Source of the DNA: Natronomonas gomsonensis
GTDB lineage: Archaea; Halobacteriota; Halobacteria; Halobacteriales; Haloarculaceae
Length of the DNA: 64,000 bases
Assembly: GCF_013391635.1 (NCBI RefSeq)
Contig: NZ_JACAWU010000002.1
Coordinates: forward strand, 744,001-808,000
Reading direction: 5' to 3'
In this document: piece by piece, positions 61,235-64,000 of the stretch
Layout of the letters: the number at the start of each line of letters is the position of its first letter
How positions within the stretch are numbered: the first letter of the stretch is position 1
Program-made: the position numbers and the translations under genes
Notes under the pieces: model-generated
Database searches by the model: none
What the model saw: the letters and a program-made list of their open reading frames with translations, nothing else
What the model was told of the DNA's origin: nothing

Positions 61235-62528
61235 CGTTCTCACCTCGGTTCGAGAGGTCGACCGCTGCAGCGGACTCGGTGCGATGGCCGAGGACGCCGT
61301 CGGGCCGGTAGCGGATGATGGCCACGAGGACGACCCCGAGGATAATGAATTGAATCGCACCGATGTTGTCGGCCGTGTACGCGAGGAACTCCAACGGCCC
61401 GGCGACGGCCTCCGCGAAGGAGTTCGGCGTCGATTGGACGAGGTTGGCGTTACTAATCGTACCACCGATTCGCCGGGGCGCCTCGAACAGCAAGCTCGCG
61501 AACAGGAACCCGCCGACGACGCTGCCGGTGTTCGAGCCCGAGCCACCGATGATGACCGCGATGAACACGTAAAACGTGAGGACGGGACGGAACGACGTGG
61601 GACTTACGAAGCTCTGACTGCCGTGCCACAGCATGCCAGCCAGTCCCATCAGCGCACAGCCGACCATGAACACCTTCACTTTGAACAGATTTGTGTCCTT
61701 GCCGAGGGACTTCGCCACGAGTTCGTCCTCTCGGATGGCTTTCAGGACGCGCCCGAACGGCGAATTCCCGATTCGGAACAGCAATGCATAGAACAGTGCG
61801 AGCGCGACGACGAGGACGCCCAGGTAGGTGATGTCGACGAGTAGCGGATCACGGAGTCCGACCGTATCGCCGAACCCGAATACGATATCGCCGAGGAACG
61901 TCGTCCCTGCCGAGCTGTCACCGCCGGTGTAATACAGGTAGTCGACGAGTACCGAAGGGGCGACCTCGATTGAGAGACCGCTCCCGCCGTTCGTTCCGAC
62001 GCCAGTCTCGCCCGTGACGAACCGGGCCGTGTTCGACTGGAGCCAGTCGTCGACCGCACTCGAGAGCGTCACGTAACGGATGATCTCGGAGAGACCGAGC
62101 GTGACGATAGCCAGGTAGTCGGCTTTGAGGCGGAGAGCCGGCAGCGCCGCGAGCAGGCCGACGACGGCCGAGGCGGCCATGCCGACGATGACGCCGACCC
62201 ACAGCGGTAATCCGAACCCCGCTGGGTCCGCGTCGGGAGCCCGAGTGAGCATCGTCATTGTGTAGACGCCGACCGCCATGAATCCCGCAACGCCGATGTT
62301 GAACAGTCCGGCGTAGCCCCAATGGAGGTTCAGTGCCAGCGCCGTAATCGCGTAGACGAGCATGAAGAACGTCACCGTCTCTAGAGCACCGATAGCGCTC
62401 GACGGCGTCCGGCCCAGCAGGATGACGCTGAAAACGAGATAGATACCCGCGACAGTAGCTAGGATGATGTAGATGTCCCGCTGCCCGATGGCGTCGAACA
62501 GTGGTTCGAGTCGGCTGCTTACGCTCAT
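61227..62528 (-). CDS. livM: Branched-chain amino-acid ABC permease
   Basis: 433 residues with ~10 membrane segments and the LivM motif (LHWGYAGLFNIGVAGFMAVGVYT, then GRVLKAIREDELVAKSLG, the coupling helix). Start at 62528 is followed by a conventional hydrophobic N-terminus; upstream frame codons belong to livH. Overlaps livH's stop by 4 bases. Confidence 0.95.
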   Translation of the reverse strand: MSVSSRLEPLFDAIGQRDIYIILATVAGIYLVFSVILLGRTPSSAIGALETVTFFMLVYAITALALNLHWGYAGLFNIGVAGFMAVGVYTMTMLTRAPDADPAGFGLPLWVGVIVGMAASAVVGLLAALPALRLKADYLAIVTLGLSEIIRYVTLSSAVDDWLQSNTARFVTGETGVGTNGGSGLSIEVAPSVLVDYLYYTGGDSSAGTTFLGDIVFGFGDTVGLRDPLLVDITYLGVLVVALALFYALLFRIGNSPFGRVLKAIREDELVAKSLGKDTNLFKVKVFMVGCALMGLAGMLWHGSQSFVSPTSFRPVLTFYVFIAVIIGGSGSNTGSVVGGFLFASLLFEAPRRIGGTISNANLVQSTPNSFAEAVAGPLEFLAYTADNIGAIQFIILGVVLVAIIRYRPDGVLGHRTESAAAVDLSNRGENDE

Positions 62529-63667
62529 GCTGTCGACACCCCCTTGAAAATCCCCTCGGGGCGAAGCACCAACACGAGAATCATGATGGCGAACGCCGCG
62601 GCGGCGTTGAGGTCGCCCGGAATCCACACCAGCGACACCTCACGAACGAGGCCGATTACGAGGCCGCCGGCGATGGCCCCGTAAATCGAACCGATACCGC
62701 CGAGGATGACCGCGGCGAAGATGAAGAGCAGCAATAGCCAACCGAAGTCGAAGCCGATGCCACCGCGGAACAGAACGACGAGGTAGCCTGCGGCCCCGGT
62801 GAGGCCACCACCGATGAGCCACGTCGCACGGACGACGCGTTCGGTCGGGATGCCGGTCACGAGCGCGAGGTCCTTGTTGTCGGCCATCGCTCGCATCGCC
62901 TTCCCGAGTTTCGTCCGTTGGAGCATCAGGTGGAGACCGAGCATTAGCGCCACCGTGAGAATGACGATAGTCACCGCGTGTGGACTCACGGAGACCGACT
63001 CCGCCCCGAGCGGGATTTCATAGGAGTCAACCGCGGCGGTGACCCCGCGGCTCGAGGAGTCGTAGACGAACGACATGACGTATCGTAACGCGAGGGCGAC
63101 ACCGATGGAGGCGATGAGCAGCGAGATACCTCCGCGGTCACGCATCGGTTCGTAGACGATTCGGTCGATGAGTACGGCGATGGCCATCGTCGCGAGAATC
63201 GCGGCGATCAGACCGACGACCAGCGCTCCCGGCGTATTGATGGCGTTAGCACCGATTTCGCCGGTCGAAACGGACGCCGAACGGGGTCGGACCAACAGTA
63301 GCGAACTGAGTTCGACGGAGCCGAACCCAGCCACGAGGTAGGCGACGCCCCACCCTGCGAAGCCGCCGGTCGTAATCAGGTCGCCGTGAGAGAAGTTCGC
63401 GAAGTTCAGGATGCTGTACGTCATCGACAGGCCGATTCCGGCGAGGCCGAACAGGAGTCCGACGACGATTCCAGTTCGGACCTGTGAGACGAAGCGGGCA
63501 GGACTGTACACCCCACCTAAAGAGACGGGGCCGAGCGGAATCGTGACGGCCAGTAGTTTCGCCACGAGGTCGATCAGAAGGACGACCCCGACGAGTGCAG
63601 CGGCGACCGCAATCGGGTTGTCCACTGCGGCCTCTCGTCCGTTTGTTATCGTTTCTGCTACGCCCAT
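62525..63667 (-). CDS. livH: Branched-chain amino-acid ABC permease
   Basis: 380 residues, ~9 membrane segments, LivH motif (GLSMTYSILNFANFSHGDLITTGGFAG) and the coupling helix TKLGKAMRAMADNKDLALVTGI. First gene of livH-livM-livG-livF, preceded by its own AT-rich promoter. Confidence 0.95.
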   Translation of the reverse strand: MGVAETITNGREAAVDNPIAVAAALVGVVLLIDLVAKLLAVTIPLGPVSLGGVYSPARFVSQVRTGIVVGLLFGLAGIGLSMTYSILNFANFSHGDLITTGGFAGWGVAYLVAGFGSVELSSLLLVRPRSASVSTGEIGANAINTPGALVVGLIAAILATMAIAVLIDRIVYEPMRDRGGISLLIASIGVALALRYVMSFVYDSSSRGVTAAVDSYEIPLGAESVSVSPHAVTIVILTVALMLGLHLMLQRTKLGKAMRAMADNKDLALVTGIPTERVVRATWLIGGGLTGAAGYLVVLFRGGIGFDFGWLLLLFIFAAVILGGIGSIYGAIAGGLVIGLVREVSLVWIPGDLNAAAAFAIMILVLVLRPEGIFKGVSTA

Positions 63668-63701
63668 TTACAGTTCACTGGCGGAGTAGGTGCGCCGAGC
63701 G

Positions 63702-63711
63702 GTAAATAAAT
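63702..63711 (-). promoter_or_regulatory. TATA element of livH
   Basis: TTTATTTACC on the minus strand, 35-44 bases before the livH ATG, gives a leader of ~10-15 nt. Confidence 0.55.
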
Positions 63712-63793
63712 CTTTGTTACGCGTCTGACGTTGCGACCCCGTCGATGCGCCCGAACGGAAAGGCCTTTGCTACGGCCGGCGGGAGAACCGAGC

Positions 63794-64000
63794 ATGATAC
63801 GGACGCTCGACGACCTCGACGCCGAGGGGAAGGCGCTCGGGGTTCGCGTCGACATCAACAGTCCGATTGACGGGGACGGACTCGCCGACGACGCCCGGAT
63901 TCGGGCCCACGTCGACACCATCGAAGAACTGTGTCACCGCGGGGCCCGCGTCGCCTTGCTCGCCCATCAGGGGCGGCCCGGCGGCGACGACTTCTCGGAC
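63794..64000 (+). CDS. pgk: Phosphoglycerate kinase, N-terminal fragment (window edge)
   Basis: 69 residues in the window: VRVDINSPIDGDGLADDARIRAHVDTIEELCHRGARVALLAHQGRPGGDDF. The RVDINSP..I.DD.RIRA..DTI motif and AHQGRPG substrate-loop are the N-terminal 3-phosphoglycerate site of PGK (usual LRVDFNVP and SHLGRP). The haloarchaeal variant has VDINSP and AHQGRP. Transfers phosphate from 1,3-bisphosphoglycerate to ADP. Confidence 0.9.
   Translation, partial: MIRTLDDLDAEGKALGVRVDINSPIDGDGLADDARIRAHVDTIEELCHRGARVALLAHQGRPGGDDFSD

Noticed and set aside
1..64000. CRISPR arrays, insertion sequences, rRNA genes, replication origin
   Set aside because: No regularly spaced repeats, no transposase or integrase, no rRNA, and no cdc6/orc gene or ORB-like repeat cluster was seen in the window.

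Overview
The window is chromosomal DNA from a haloarchaeon (class Halobacteria). The evidence is a high G+C, strongly acidic proteome, Tat-dependent lipoproteins with a twin-arginine motif and a lipobox, HalX, HalOD1 and bacterio-opsin-activator (HTH_10) regulators, an RPA/rpap/phosphoesterase operon, archaeal type IV pilus genes, an intron-containing tRNA-Trp, and many genes with a TATA element 25-30 bases upstream of the start codon (leaderless transcripts). The genus cannot be named from sequence alone. High G+C creates long antisense open frames everywhere; these were ignored.

Layout. 0-9.3 kb: the end of a DRTGG/BioD-like protein, a methyltransferase, thioredoxin, a PRC-barrel protein convergent with a DHH phosphoesterase, tRNA-Lys, a second methyltransferase, a 39-residue zinc protein, IMP dehydrogenase, a membrane protein, a zinc ribbon, a [2Fe-2S] ferredoxin and tRNA-Trp. 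9.5-13.3 kb: a secreted acidic protein, a Tat-exported beta-propeller lipoprotein, an aminotransferase and an unknown. 13.6-19 kb: an SMC-like protein with RdfA (cell-shape factor), then a cluster of small regulators (zinc ribbon, Cys-rich HTH_10, winged helix, HalOD1, UspA). 19-24.8 kb: a two-gene unit of unknown function (membrane protein plus Nudix-like protein), an AI-2E family transporter, a cation antiporter and a small zinc finger. 24.9-33.6 kb: a Cdc48-type AAA ATPase, then the replication/repair run rpa1-rpap1-rpe-lhr. 33.8-43.7 kb: halocyanin, a uracil-DNA-glycosylase-like protein, a haloalkane-dehalogenase-like hydrolase, a VOC protein, a ubiquitin-like modifier overlapping an MBL hydrolase, a MarR-like regulator, tRNA-Arg, two tandem TatA genes, peroxiredoxin, an HD hydrolase, an MFS carrier, and a response regulator with a degenerate RecA-like partner. 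43.8-55 kb: two type IV pilus pilB/pilC pairs, one with a large pilin-like protein, separated by UspA, tRNA-Gly and a Trm9-like methyltransferase. 55-64 kb: small haloarchaeal families, an HTH_10 regulator, GTP cyclohydrolase III, a complete branched-chain amino-acid type ABC transporter, and the start of phosphoglycerate kinase.

The most unusual signal is not a protein. Downstream of tRNA-Lys, tRNA-Arg and tRNA-Gly lie one to two extra copies of the tRNA 3' end (acceptor strand, usually with the T arm), each with a hairpin inserted. The Arg and Gly loci, 11.5 kb apart, share an almost identical 35-bp hairpin module. Also worth attention are an SMC-like protein with substituted ATPase residues in the RdfA operon, a ubiquitin-like protein whose Gly-Gly is followed by an 11-residue tail, a DHH protein with altered metal-binding motifs beside a PRC-barrel cell-division-type gene, and the unknown membrane/Nudix-like pair.
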